Part shown: piece by piece, positions 23,865-33,104 of the stretch | How the letters are laid out: the number at the start of each line of letters is the position of its first letter | Numbering within the stretch: position 1 is the first letter of the stretch | Assembly (NCBI GenBank): GCA_031384695.1 | Contig: JANNAV010000112.1 | Span: 1-39,672, forward strand | Source of the DNA: JANNAV01 sp031384695 | Lineage (GTDB): Bacteria > Pseudomonadota > Alphaproteobacteria > Rhodobacterales > Rhodobacteraceae | Direction of reading: 5' to 3' | DNA length: 39,672 nucleotides | The notes under the pieces: generated by a model | Told to the model about the DNA's origin: nothing | Database searches by the model: none | What the model saw: the letters and a program-made list of their open reading frames with translations, nothing else | Translations under genes and position numbers: made by a program

Positions 23865-23971
23865 AAGCTGCCCCCATGACAAAAGCAACGACAGCCGTTG
23901 CAGTCTTGTCATGCGCATGGGGCAAAGCTGAACTGACGGCAAATGTCCGCAAATCAATGGTTGGAGGTAAC

Positions 23972-24655
23972 ATGAGTAAAAAACTTATCGCCGAGGCACT
24001 GGGCACGCTAATCCTGGTGCTGTTCGGTTGCGGCTCTGCCGTGCTGATGGGCGCGCAGATCGGCATGGCGGGCATCGCGGCCGCCTTTGGCCTTGCGATT
24101 GTCGCGGCCGCCTACGGGCTTGGCGCCATCTCGGGCGCGCATCTCAACCCGGCGGTGTCGCTGGGCATGGTCGCCGCAGGCCGCATGACGCTGGCCGAAT
24201 TTGCGGGCTATGCGGTGGCCCAGATCATCGGTGCCATCCTCGGCGCGGGCATCTTGTACCTGATCGCCAGCGGCAAGGCCGATTACGTCATCGCCACCAA
24301 CGGCCTTGGCCAAAACGGCTATGGCGCGGGTTATCTGGGCGAATATTCCCTCAACGCAGCCCTGATATTCGAGTTTGTGATGACCTTCATCTTCGTCACG
24401 GTCATCCTCGGCGCCACCGGCAAAGGCTCGGCTGCGGGCTTTGCAGGCGTTGCCATCGGCCTGACACTCGCCGCGATCCACCTTGTCGGCATCAATGTCA
24501 CCGGCGTCTCGGTGAACCCCGCCCGCTCCATCGGCCCCGCGCTGTTCGTGGGCGGCACCGCCATCACCCAGCTTTGGCTGTTCATCCTGGCACCGCTGGC
24601 AGGCGGCGCTCTGGCGGGCCTGATCTACAAGGCAGGCTTCACCCGCGCCGACTGA
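23972..24655 (+). CDS. aqpZ: Aquaporin Z
   Basis: This is a 227-residue MIP-family water channel in the inner membrane. Six helices alternate with two NPA half-helices at Asn59-Pro60-Ala61 (SGAHLNPAVS) and Asn182-Pro183-Ala184 (VSVNPARS). His170 and Arg185 fit the narrow aromatic/arginine filter of water-selective aquaporins rather than glycerol facilitators. The ATG at 23972 has a strong GGAGG six to ten bases upstream. The longer open frame to 23876 adds a non-family segment. The gene ends in a strong terminator. Confidence 0.95.
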   Translation: MSKKLIAEALGTLILVLFGCGSAVLMGAQIGMAGIAAAFGLAIVAAAYGLGAISGAHLNPAVSLGMVAAGRMTLAEFAGYAVAQIIGAILGAGILYLIASGKADYVIATNGLGQNGYGAGYLGEYSLNAALIFEFVMTFIFVTVILGATGKGSAAGFAGVAIGLTLAAIHLVGINVTGVSVNPARSIGPALFVGGTAITQLWLFILAPLAGGALAGLIYKAGFTRAD

Positions 24656-24664
24656 TCCCAAACC

Positions 24665-24692
24665 AAAGGGGCACAGCACTGTGCCCCTTTTT
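24665..24692 (+). terminator. Rho-independent terminator of aqpZ
   Basis: Ten-base arms AAAGGGGCAC (24665-24674) and GTGCCCCTTT (24681-24690) enclose a 6-base loop and end in a run of five T. A second hairpin, AGCGGCAC with its complement at 24703-24719, follows directly. The first lies ten bases after the aqpZ stop. Confidence 0.85.
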
Positions 24693-24873
24693 CCATCGCA
24701 ACAGCGGCACAGTGCCGCTTTGCGCAAACGGGCATTGCGGTGTATTCAACTGACAGTGTTACAAAACCGGACATCTGGACAGCAGGTGTCACATCGGGCT
24801 TACTCCTGACCGCGCGCGCTGACACCGGGCGGGACGGGCGAAAGACCAAAGGCAATCAGAATCGGAGCGGACC

Positions 24874-27081
<2,208 letters not shown>

Positions 27082-27187
27082 AGGAAAGCAGCCCTTACCC
27101 CCTTCTTTTTCTCTTGCCCGATTTGATTTCAATCAGGCAAGAGGTCATCGCCCCGGCGGCCGCGCCTGCCACCCTGCCCGGCCACGG

Positions 27188-27247
27188 GCCGGGCGTTCTT
27201 CGCGAAAGCCGGGCGTTCTTCGCGAAAGCCGGGCGTTCTTCGCGAAA
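27188..27247. repeat. Three tandem copies of a 20-base unit
   Basis: The unit GCCGGGCGTTCTTCGCGAAA is repeated three times without a single difference at 27188-27207, 27208-27227 and 27228-27247. Each unit contains the small palindrome TTCGCGAA. The array runs straight into the hairpin at 27245. Confidence 0.95.
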
Positions 27248-27270
27248 ATCGTCCACTGGACGATTTTTTA
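27245..27270 (+). terminator. Probable katG terminator hairpin
   Basis: AAAATCGTCC (27245-27254) pairs with GGACGATTTT (27258-27267) around a 3-base loop, and the T run continues to 27269. The centre TCCA-C-TGGA matches the centre of the repeat B palindromes (TCCA-N-TGGA). It lies about 160 bases after the katG stop, so the transcript would have a long 3' tail holding the tandem repeat. Confidence 0.6.
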
Positions 27271-27313
27271 TCGCTCATCTCCCCCCGGCAGGCGCGAAAA
27301 GCGCCAGCCCCCA

Positions 27314-27411
27314 ATTTGCCCAACCGATCCGATTGCGGCGCCCGCCTTGCCCAAACGGCCTCCGTCCTGATGGGCAACGAACCCGGGCAAACGCTCCATT
27401 GGAGCGTTTGC
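27314..27411 (+). repeat. Repeat family B, copy 2 (98 bp with palindrome)
   Basis: This is the inverted counterpart of 19337-19434, exactly the same length with about 15 substitutions and no gaps in my hand alignment. It ends in the palindrome with arms GCAAACGCTCCA (27387-27398) and TGGAGCGTTTGC (27400-27411). Repeat A copy 2 starts 2 bases later. Confidence 0.8.
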
Positions 27412-27412
27412 T

Positions 27413-27524
27413 TAAAGCGGTTTGCCTTTAACTGAAGCAGATTGAAGGCAAACCAAGACAGGCCAAACGCCGGGAATGTTGCGTTTTGCATTTGATGTGC
27501 TGATCCAGATCAAATGCAAAACGC
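27413..27524 (+). repeat. Repeat family A, copy 2: double-palindrome element (112 bp)
   Basis: This is the inverted counterpart of 6673-6785. The inner 26-base spacer and most of both palindromes are identical. One stem, GCGTTTTGCATTTGAT (27481-27496) with its complement at 27509-27524, is perfect over 16 bases. The other stem keeps the outer GGTTTGCCTT / AAGGCAAACC arms, but its middle has diverged and lost a base. Confidence 0.85.
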
Positions 27525-27591
27525 CGTAAGGTGCGGTTCGAAACAGAGCGCGCCCACCAGCGCGGTGCGGTGGCCCCGCGCGTTCGGGGTT

Positions 27592-27617
27592 GAAAACACG
27601 CCACGAGGCGCGTTTTC
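27592..27617. terminator. Possible terminator of the DUF6456 gene side
   Basis: GAAAACACGCC (27592-27602) and GGCGCGTTTTC (27607-27617) pair with one G-T wobble around a 4-base loop. The stem is A/T-rich at its outer end on both strands, so it could work in either direction. It lies 24 bases after the stop of the minus-strand gene at 27641. Confidence 0.45.
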
Positions 27618-27640
27618 TGCGGGCACGCCCGCACCACCCC

Positions 27641-28780
27641 TCACCCAATCAGCGGCCCTGACCTTCCATACGTCGCGTCATAATGCCGCCGCAGCCGCAT
27701 GAGTGCTATCCGCAGCACGATCTTGCCCGACCGCGCCGCCCAGCCCATCCGCCGCTCGGCGGCCTCGATCCCCTCCAGAAAACAGCACACCCTCAGCGCC
27801 ACATCCCCCAGCCCCGGCCCCAGATCGCGCAGCGCCACCGACACCCGGTCGCGCGCCGCACTCGGGCCCTCGGCCACCCCGTTGTCCACCCGAAAGCCGC
27901 CCCTGTCGCCACCGGTCAGAAACCGCTCCCAGTTCTGCGCCACCCGCGGGCCCATCTGCGCCAACTCAAAATCCTCGCGCAGCCGCTCCGCCGCCTCCAC
28001 CAGATCCGCCTCCAGAAACACCCGCCCATCCTTGTCACGCCGGCGCCCCATCACCGCCACCGGGCTTTCCGCCAGATTATAGCGCATCCGCTTCGGCCCC
28101 GAACCCACATCCCCCGCCACCTCCCGCTCCCCAAACTCGCGGTGCTGATCGGCGAACGGCATCGCGGCCTCGGCCAACCCGCCGATCCGCCCGCGCTCCT
28201 CGGCATCAATCATCCGCTTCAACGCCGCCCGCCCCGCCGAGGTGATCTCATAGCTTGCCACCCGCCCCGCCTTGCGGCACGCGATCCAGTCCTTCAACGC
28301 AAACGCCTGCGCCACCACCCGCTCCACCACAGCGGTGCGCGCCGTCCGCCCATCCGGGAACTCGCGCATCACCACCGCCTTGTCCAGATCCGGCGCAATC
28401 GCCAGAACCGCCCCCGGCTCGGCCAGCCGCCGCAAAATCCGCTTGCCCTCGCGCAAGATGGTGGGCTCGTCAACGGTCAGGCTTTGGGCGCGAATTGGGG
28501 CCGACATGGGAATGTCCTTTCTGGCTGGGTCTGGTCTGTCCGCCTCCACCCGCGCCGCCACCGGGCCGCGCGAAAGGGCCTGCAACGCTTCGTCCAGAAG
28601 CGGGTCATCCCTGCGGTTCTCATAACGGCGCACCACGCGCATCACGGTCGAGGCATGACAGCCATCGCGCCGCGCAATCGCGCGCAACGACAACCCCTCA
28701 TCCGTGTGATCAAGATAAAGCTTCACGGCACCGGGCAACCAATCGGGCAAGTTCTGCACAGTCGCAAGGTTGGTCTGCAT
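27641..28780 (-). CDS. DUF6456 helix-turn-helix domain protein
   Basis: I recognise this as the DUF6456 family of alphaproteobacteria, function unknown. Near the N-terminus a helix-turn-helix is visible (LSLRAIARRDGCHASTVMRVVRRYENRRDDPLLDEAL). A middle region may contain a second winged-helix segment (VVERVVAQAFALKDWIACRKAGRVASYEITSAGRAAL, residues roughly 145-185 in this start). The conserved C-terminal DUF6456 part ends MRLRRHYDATYGRSGPLIG. The ATG at 28780 (MQTNLATVQNLPDWLPGAV) places the conserved part near the start. An ATG at 28849 is an alternative that adds 23 residues. It probably binds DNA, which is inferred from the HTH. It is divergent from a DUF6477 gene, with palindromes between. 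Confidence 0.82.
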   Translation of the reverse strand: MQTNLATVQNLPDWLPGAVKLYLDHTDEGLSLRAIARRDGCHASTVMRVVRRYENRRDDPLLDEALQALSRGPVAARVEADRPDPARKDIPMSAPIRAQSLTVDEPTILREGKRILRRLAEPGAVLAIAPDLDKAVVMREFPDGRTARTAVVERVVAQAFALKDWIACRKAGRVASYEITSAGRAALKRMIDAEERGRIGGLAEAAMPFADQHREFGEREVAGDVGSGPKRMRYNLAESPVAVMGRRRDKDGRVFLEADLVEAAERLREDFELAQMGPRVAQNWERFLTGGDRGGFRVDNGVAEGPSAARDRVSVALRDLGPGLGDVALRVCCFLEGIEAAERRMGWAARSGKIVLRIALMRLRRHYDATYGRSGPLIG

Positions 28781-28874
28781 GGTCTGGTTCCGTGTCACCC
28801 TGTTTGGGCCGTCTGTCCTGCCAGGGACACATTCAACCGTGAGTGGCATTGCTTACCCATTCGTTAATTTCTGA

Positions 28875-28910
28875 AGCAATTGCTATAATTGTTTCGAATT
28901 CCTAAACAAT
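28875..28910. promoter_or_regulatory. Divergent promoter region with two palindromes (candidate operator)
   Basis: AGCAATTGCT (28875-28884) is a perfect 10-base palindrome. ATTGTTT (28888-28894) and AAACAAT (28904-28910) form an inverted repeat with a 9-base spacer. On the minus strand TTGTTT (28909-28904) and TATAGC (28887-28882), 16 bases apart, look like a promoter for the DUF6456 gene, so the inverted repeat covers its -35 box and spacer. The stretch is strikingly A/T-rich compared with the rest of the window. Confidence 0.4.
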
Positions 28911-28955
28911 CTGGAAACACCCGTGCGCTTGAAGTCACAGTTGCGCAACGCCCGG

Positions 28956-28985
28956 TTGAGTGCGTGCATTGTCTTTTTGTACAAA
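28956..28985 (+). promoter_or_regulatory. Putative promoter of the DUF6477 gene
   Basis: TTGAGT at 28956-28961 and TACAAA at 28980-28985 are 18 bases apart, each matching the sigma-70 consensus at 4 of 6 positions. The predicted start of transcription is close to the AGGAG ribosome-binding site, so the leader would be very short. Confidence 0.35.
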
Positions 28986-28998
28986 ACAGGAGACTGCC

Positions 28999-29301
28999 AT
29001 GACCGACTTCCGTTCCCTGCTCGCAAACCTTTCCCGCCCCCGGTTGCTGATCCGGGCGGCGCGCTTCGGGCTTGGGGATTACCGCCGCGAGCGTGACCTG
29101 CGCCGGCTGGTCGCACCTCACCTCAACCCAGCCCATTTCATCCCCGAACGCGCCATGCCGCATTTGCTGGATGTCGAAGCGCAACTGGAACAAACCCGCC
29201 GCGCGGGCGACGCCGCCAATTCGGTCGCCCGCCATATCGAGGTGCTGATCGCCCTGATGGCCGAGGCCCGCCTGCTGCCGCGCACAGCCACCCCCGCCTG
29301 A
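28999..29301 (+). CDS. DUF6477 family protein
   Basis: The 100-residue protein begins MTDFRSLLANLSRPRLLIRA and contains ARFGLGDYRRERDLRRLV and, near the end, RHIEVLIALMAEARLLP. I recognise this pattern as the Rhodobacteraceae family DUF6477, which has no known function. The protein is basic in the first half and probably all-helical, with no membrane segment or signal peptide. AGGAG lies 7 bases upstream of the ATG. The TGA stop is itself part of a 15-base tandem repeat that continues downstream. Confidence 0.82.
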   Translation: MTDFRSLLANLSRPRLLIRAARFGLGDYRRERDLRRLVAPHLNPAHFIPERAMPHLLDVEAQLEQTRRAGDAANSVARHIEVLIALMAEARLLPRTATPA

Positions 29302-29371
29302 AACCTGCCGTCTGAAACCCTGCCGCCTGAAACCTTGCCGCCTGAAACCCTGCCGCCTGAAACCCTGCCGC
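29297..29371 (+). repeat. Period-15 minisatellite over the DUF6477 stop codon
   Basis: About five units of the pattern CCTGAAACCCTGCCG run from the stop codon to 29371. The first unit is one base shorter (14) and the others carry single substitutions. Each unit contains a TGA. The array sits between the end of the gene and its terminator. Confidence 0.9.
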
Positions 29372-29379
29372 CCCCGCAC

Positions 29380-29420
29380 AAGAAAAAGCCCCGCAACCGA
29401 TTGGCGCGGGGCTTTTTCTT
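29380..29420. terminator. Bidirectional Rho-independent terminator
   Basis: Fifteen-base arms AAGAAAAAGCCCCGC (29380-29394) and GCGGGGCTTTTTCTT (29406-29420) enclose an 11-base loop. The stem has A runs on one side and T runs on the other, so it can end transcription of the DUF6477 gene on the plus strand and of the convergent mttB-family gene on the minus strand. Confidence 0.9.
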
Positions 29421-29436
29421 ACCTCTGTGAACCGCC

Positions 29437-30978
29437 CTAGACAAACGCATCCGGCATCGACGCCTTCTTGCGCGCCACATAATCATCCAGCGCCTCGCGG
29501 ATACCCGGGTCCATCTCGGGCTGCACATAATCGCCCAGCATTTTCTTCACCCGCACACTGGCCAGCGCCTGCGTGTCGCGCGCGCCCTCCTCGTCCCAGG
29601 TCTCGAACGGCTTGTAGTCGAACAGATCCGAGCGCCAGAACGCCGTTTTGAAATTTGCCTGCGTGTGCTCGCAGCCCAGATAATGCCCCCCCGGCCCCAC
29701 TTCGCGGATGGCATCCATCCCCTGACCGTTCTCATCCATGATGATCCCCTTGGCCAGATGATGCAGCGTGCCCAACTGGTCCGCATCCATCACGAACTTC
29801 TCATAGGAACTGACCAGCCCCCCCTCCAGCCAGCCGCAGGCGTGCAGCATGAAGTTCACCCCCGCCAACAGCGCCATGTTCAGACTGTTCGCCGTCTCAT
29901 ACGCCGCCTGCGCATCCGGCAGTTTTGAGCCGCAAAACGAACCGCCGCTGCGATAAGGCAACCCCATCCGCCGCACCAACTGCCCCGCACCATAGGTGAT
30001 ATGCGCGGCCTCGGGCGTACCAAAGGTCGGCGCCCCCGAATTCATGTCGATCGAGGTCACAAATGCCCCGGCAATCACCGGCGATCCCGCCCTTACCAAC
30101 TGGCTGTAGGCCACGCCTGCCAATATCTCGGCCAGCACCTGCGTCAGCGTCCCCGCCACCGTCACCGGCGCCATCGCGCCGCCGACAATGAAGGGCGACA
30201 CGATAGAGGCCTGATTGGCCGCCGCATAAACCTCCAGCGACCCCATCATGGTATCGTCAAACGTCATCGGCGAGTTGATGTTGATCAGGCTGGTCATCAC
30301 CGTGTTCTGATCGACAAATTCCGCTCCGTAGAGCAGCTTCGACATCTCGACGGAATCGCGCGCCCGCGAAGGATCGGTCACCGACCCCATATAGGGCTTG
30401 TCGGAAAGCACCATATGCGCATGCAGCATATCCAGATGCCGCTTGTTCACCGCCACATCGGTAGGCTCGCAGACGGTGCCGCCCGAATGGTGCAGCCACT
30501 TCGACATATAGCCCAGCTTCACGAAGTTCTGAAAATCGGCAATCGTGGCATAGCGCCGCCCGCCTGCCGCATCGCGCACGAAAGGCGGGCCATAAACCGG
30601 CGCCAGCACCAGATTGCGCCCCCCCACGTCAACATTGCGCTCGGGGTTGCGCGCCTGCTGGGTAAAGCTCCTGGGCGCAAGCGCGCACAGCTTGCGCGCA
30701 AGCCCGCGCGGAATATGCACCCGCTCGCCCTTCACATCCGCCCCCGCCGCGCGCCAGCGTGCCAAAGCGCCCGGATTCTCGATGAAATTCACCCCGATCT
30801 CTTCCAGCACCGTCTCGGCATTCCACTCGATGATCTGCAACGCTTCCTCGTTCAGGATCTCGAAATTCGGAATGTTGCGCTCGATAAACCGCGCGGTCTC
30901 GAAACTCACTGCACTCCGCTCCGCCCGCCGCGTCGATCCGCCCCCGCCGCGCACCCGCCGCCCGCCCGCATCGTTCAT
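29437..30978 (-). CDS. Trimethylamine methyltransferase (MttB) family protein, non-pyrrolysine type
   Basis: The 513-residue protein belongs to the MttB superfamily of corrinoid-dependent methyltransferases. Recognisable segments are LNEEALQIIEWNAETVLEEIGV near the N-terminus, LVLAPVYGPPFVRDAAGGRRYAT, HAHMVLSDKPYMGSVTDP, SPFIVGGAMAPVTVAG and VGPGGHYLGCEHTQANFKTAFW. The frame has no internal TAG, so the pyrrolysine of archaeal MttB is absent. Such homologues demethylate quaternary amines (glycine betaine is one proven substrate in another bacterium). The substrate here is unknown. The start at 30978 has GGAGGA 5 bases upstream. No corrinoid protein gene is adjacent, so its methyl acceptor must be encoded elsewhere. 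Confidence 0.9.
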   Translation of the reverse strand: MNDAGGRRVRGGGGSTRRAERSAVSFETARFIERNIPNFEILNEEALQIIEWNAETVLEEIGVNFIENPGALARWRAAGADVKGERVHIPRGLARKLCALAPRSFTQQARNPERNVDVGGRNLVLAPVYGPPFVRDAAGGRRYATIADFQNFVKLGYMSKWLHHSGGTVCEPTDVAVNKRHLDMLHAHMVLSDKPYMGSVTDPSRARDSVEMSKLLYGAEFVDQNTVMTSLININSPMTFDDTMMGSLEVYAAANQASIVSPFIVGGAMAPVTVAGTLTQVLAEILAGVAYSQLVRAGSPVIAGAFVTSIDMNSGAPTFGTPEAAHITYGAGQLVRRMGLPYRSGGSFCGSKLPDAQAAYETANSLNMALLAGVNFMLHACGWLEGGLVSSYEKFVMDADQLGTLHHLAKGIIMDENGQGMDAIREVGPGGHYLGCEHTQANFKTAFWRSDLFDYKPFETWDEEGARDTQALASVRVKKMLGDYVQPEMDPGIREALDDYVARKKASMPDAFV

Positions 30979-31118
30979 CACATTCCTCCGCACCTGCTCT
31001 GCCAAACGCAAAGCCTTTGCCGCCCTTATGCAGCCTGCCCCCCACAAACCCCGCCCCGAATGCGCCGCAAACTCTCCAAAACCGACATTGCCGCATGCCG
31101 CAAACCGCCTCCCGCATT

Positions 31119-31190
31119 CTTCATTGCCCAAATATCCTCAGGGGGTGAGGGGCCCCGCCCCGAGGGGGGCAGAAAGCCCCCCTTTTTGCC
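31119..31190. repeat. Short intergenic repeat with GGATATTTGGGCA core, copy 2, with G/C-rich hairpins
   Basis: On the minus strand GAGGATATTTGGGCA (31139-31125) follows a long G/C-rich stretch. On the plus strand that stretch ends in a hairpin, GGGGGGC (31164-31170) with GCCCCCC (31176-31182), followed by five T, which also looks like a terminator. The core is shared with 1105-1147. The whole 278-base gap between the mttB-family gene and guaA contains nothing else I can name. Confidence 0.5.
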
Positions 31191-31256
31191 GCCAGACCAC
31201 GATTCCACCGCCCGCCGCCCTTGCTCTTCCCCGCCCCAGAGGCTAGGGCGCAGATC

Positions 31257-32828
31257 ATGACCCATCATGATCGCCTCCTCATCATCGACTTCGGCAGCCA
31301 GGTCACCCAACTGATCGCGCGCCGCCTGCGCGAGTTGCACGTCTATTGCGAAATTCACCCGTTTCACACGGTGACCGACGCGTTTCTGGCCAGCTTTGCC
31401 CCCCGCGCCGTGATCCTTTCCGGCGGCCCTGCCTCGGTGTTCGCAGACGGCGCCCCGATGCCGCCACCATCGCTCTTTTCCCTCGGCGTCCCCCTGCTCG
31501 GCATCTGCTATGGCCAGCAAGTGATGATGCACTGCCTCGGTGGCCGGGTGGAGCGTGGCCACGGCACCGCCGAATTCGGCCGCGCCTTTGTCACCCCCAC
31601 CACCCTCACCCATCCCTTCCTCGCAGGCTGGTTCCCCGCTGAAGATGGCCCACAAGCCCGCGAACAGGTGTGGATGAGCCACGGCGACCACGTCTCGCAC
31701 CTCGCCCCCGGCTTCCAGGTTTACGGCACCTCGCCCAACGCCCCCTTCGCCATCACCGCCGACCCCGCCCGCCACTTTTACGCCGTGCAATTCCACCCCG
31801 AGGTGCACCACACCCCCAAGGGCGCGAAGCTTTATGAAAACTTCGTGCGCATGGCCGGTTTCAAAGGCGATTGGACCATGGGTGCCTACCGCGCCGAGGC
31901 CATCGCCAAAATCCGCGCGCAAGTGGGCCAGGGCCGCGTCATCTGCGCCCTCTCCGGTGGCGTTGACAGCTCCGTCGCCGCCATCCTGATCCACGAGGCC
32001 ATCGGCGACCAGCTTACCTGCGTCTACGTCGATCACGGGTTGATGCGGCTTGGCGAATCCGAACAGGTCGTCTCGATGTTCCGCGAACACTACAACCTGC
32101 CGCTGATCCACGCCGACGAAGCCGCACTTTTCCTCGGCAGACTGCAAGGCGTCTCCGATCCCGAAACCAAACGCAAGATCATCGGCGGCCTCTTCATCGA
32201 GGTGTTCGAAAAACACGCAAAGGCCATCGGCGGTGCAGAATTTCTGGCCCAGGGCACCCTCTACCCCGACGTGATCGAAAGCGTCTCCTTCTCCGGCGGG
32301 CCGTCCGTCACCATCAAATCGCACCACAACGTCGGCGGCCTGCCCGCCCGCATGAATATGCAACTGGTGGAACCCCTGCGCGAGCTGTTCAAGGACGAGG
32401 TTCGCGCCTTGGGCCGTGAGTTGGGCCTGCCCGCATCCTTCATCGGCCGCCACCCCTTCCCCGGCCCCGGCCTCGCCATCCGCTGCCCCGGCGAGATCAC
32501 GCCCGAGAAACTGACCATCCTGCGCGCCGCCGACGCCGTCTACCTCGATCAGATCCGCAAACACGGACTTTATGACGAGATCTGGCAAGCCTTCGCCGCC
32601 ATCCTGCCGATGAAAACCGTGGGCGTGATGGGCGACCACCGCACCTACGACTACGCCCTCGCGCTCCGCGCCGTCACCTCCGTTGACGGCATGACCGCCG
32701 ACACCTACCCCTTCACCCACGAGTTTCTCGGCGAAACCATGACCCGCATCATCAACGAAGTCCCGGGCATCAACCGCGTGTTCTACGACATCACCTCCAA
32801 ACCCCCCGGAACGATTGAACTGGAATAA
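31257..32828 (+). CDS. guaA: GMP synthase (glutamine-hydrolysing)
   Basis: GuaA makes GMP from XMP using ATP and glutamine. The 523 residues begin with a class-I glutamine amidotransferase domain: LLIIDFGSQVTQLIARRLRE, nucleophile Cys84 in LGICYGQQ, and catalytic His180 and Glu182 in QFHPEVHH. An ATP-pyrophosphatase domain with the PP-loop SGGVDSS (233-239) follows, then the dimerisation domain ending GTIELE. The start ATG at 31257 gives the standard MTHHDRLLIIDFG. A longer frame to 31221 is not needed. The ribosome-binding site is weak (AGGGCG). Confidence 0.97.
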   Translation: MTHHDRLLIIDFGSQVTQLIARRLRELHVYCEIHPFHTVTDAFLASFAPRAVILSGGPASVFADGAPMPPPSLFSLGVPLLGICYGQQVMMHCLGGRVERGHGTAEFGRAFVTPTTLTHPFLAGWFPAEDGPQAREQVWMSHGDHVSHLAPGFQVYGTSPNAPFAITADPARHFYAVQFHPEVHHTPKGAKLYENFVRMAGFKGDWTMGAYRAEAIAKIRAQVGQGRVICALSGGVDSSVAAILIHEAIGDQLTCVYVDHGLMRLGESEQVVSMFREHYNLPLIHADEAALFLGRLQGVSDPETKRKIIGGLFIEVFEKHAKAIGGAEFLAQGTLYPDVIESVSFSGGPSVTIKSHHNVGGLPARMNMQLVEPLRELFKDEVRALGRELGLPASFIGRHPFPGPGLAIRCPGEITPEKLTILRAADAVYLDQIRKHGLYDEIWQAFAAILPMKTVGVMGDHRTYDYALALRAVTSVDGMTADTYPFTHEFLGETMTRIINEVPGINRVFYDITSKPPGTIELE

Positions 32829-32832
32829 GCGC

Positions 32833-33099
32833 ATGATCCGCCTCACCGGCACCCTCACCTGCGCCACGCCTGACGATCTCGCCCTCGTCACCCAACACCT
32901 GCCTGCCCATATCGCCGCCAGCCGGGCCGAGCCGGGGTGCCTTGCCTTCAACGTCAGCCAAACTGGCAACCCGATGGTCTGGCAGCTTGATGAAACCTTC
33001 ACCGATCAGGCGGCATTTGCGGCGCATCAAAGCCGCACCCGCGCCAGCCCGTGGTTCGCCCTGTCACGCCACCTCGCCCGCGATTTCAAGATCACCTGA
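32833..33099 (+). CDS. Antibiotic biosynthesis monooxygenase (ABM) domain protein
   Basis: The 88-residue protein has the single ferredoxin-like ABM domain: MIRLTGTLTCATPDDLALVTQHL, then the conserved EPGCLAFNVSQTGNPMVWQLDETFTDQAAFAAHQ, then a C-terminal helix and strand. Related proteins are quinol monooxygenases or haem-independent oxygenases acting on small aromatics as dimers. The substrate here is unknown. It starts 4 bases after the guaA stop. The DMT transporter gene follows 5 bases after its own stop, so the three probably share a transcript. Confidence 0.85.
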   Translation: MIRLTGTLTCATPDDLALVTQHLPAHIAASRAEPGCLAFNVSQTGNPMVWQLDETFTDQAAFAAHQSRTRASPWFALSRHLARDFKIT

Positions 33100-33104
33100 C
33101 CGCC

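Larger units (their letters stand above)
27082..27640. other. Repeat-rich intergenic region between convergent katG and the DUF6456 gene
   Basis: These 559 bases hold no credible gene. In order they contain a 3 x 20-base tandem repeat (27188-27247), a hairpin with T run (27245-27270), repeat B copy 2 (27314-27411), repeat A copy 2 (27413-27524), and another hairpin with arms GAAAACACGCC / GGCGCGTTTTC (27592-27617). It is the longest non-coding stretch of the window, and almost all of it is symmetrical or repeated sequence. Confidence 0.75.

Noticed and set aside
24721..24873. OxyR or Fur-type operator in the katG leader
   Set aside because: Only short, imperfect symmetries are visible, and no sequence matches a known consensus well enough to report.
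27188..27247. CRISPR array
   Set aside because: The three 20-base units are directly adjacent without spacers, and no cas gene is present.
31041..31139. 32-codon frame on the minus strand beginning MKNAGGG
   Set aside because: Its apparent ribosome site is the dispersed GGATATTTGGGCA repeat, and the product has no recognisable features.
31221..31249. Promoter TTGCTC-N17-TAGGGC before guaA
   Set aside because: The spacing is right but the matches are 3 and 2 of 6, which is not above chance in this composition.
31026..33002. Long minus-strand open frame of 658 codons opposite guaA
   Set aside because: It is a shadow of the high-GC guaA gene, whose product is unmistakable. The antisense product has low-complexity His/Gly/Asp composition and no recognisable domain.
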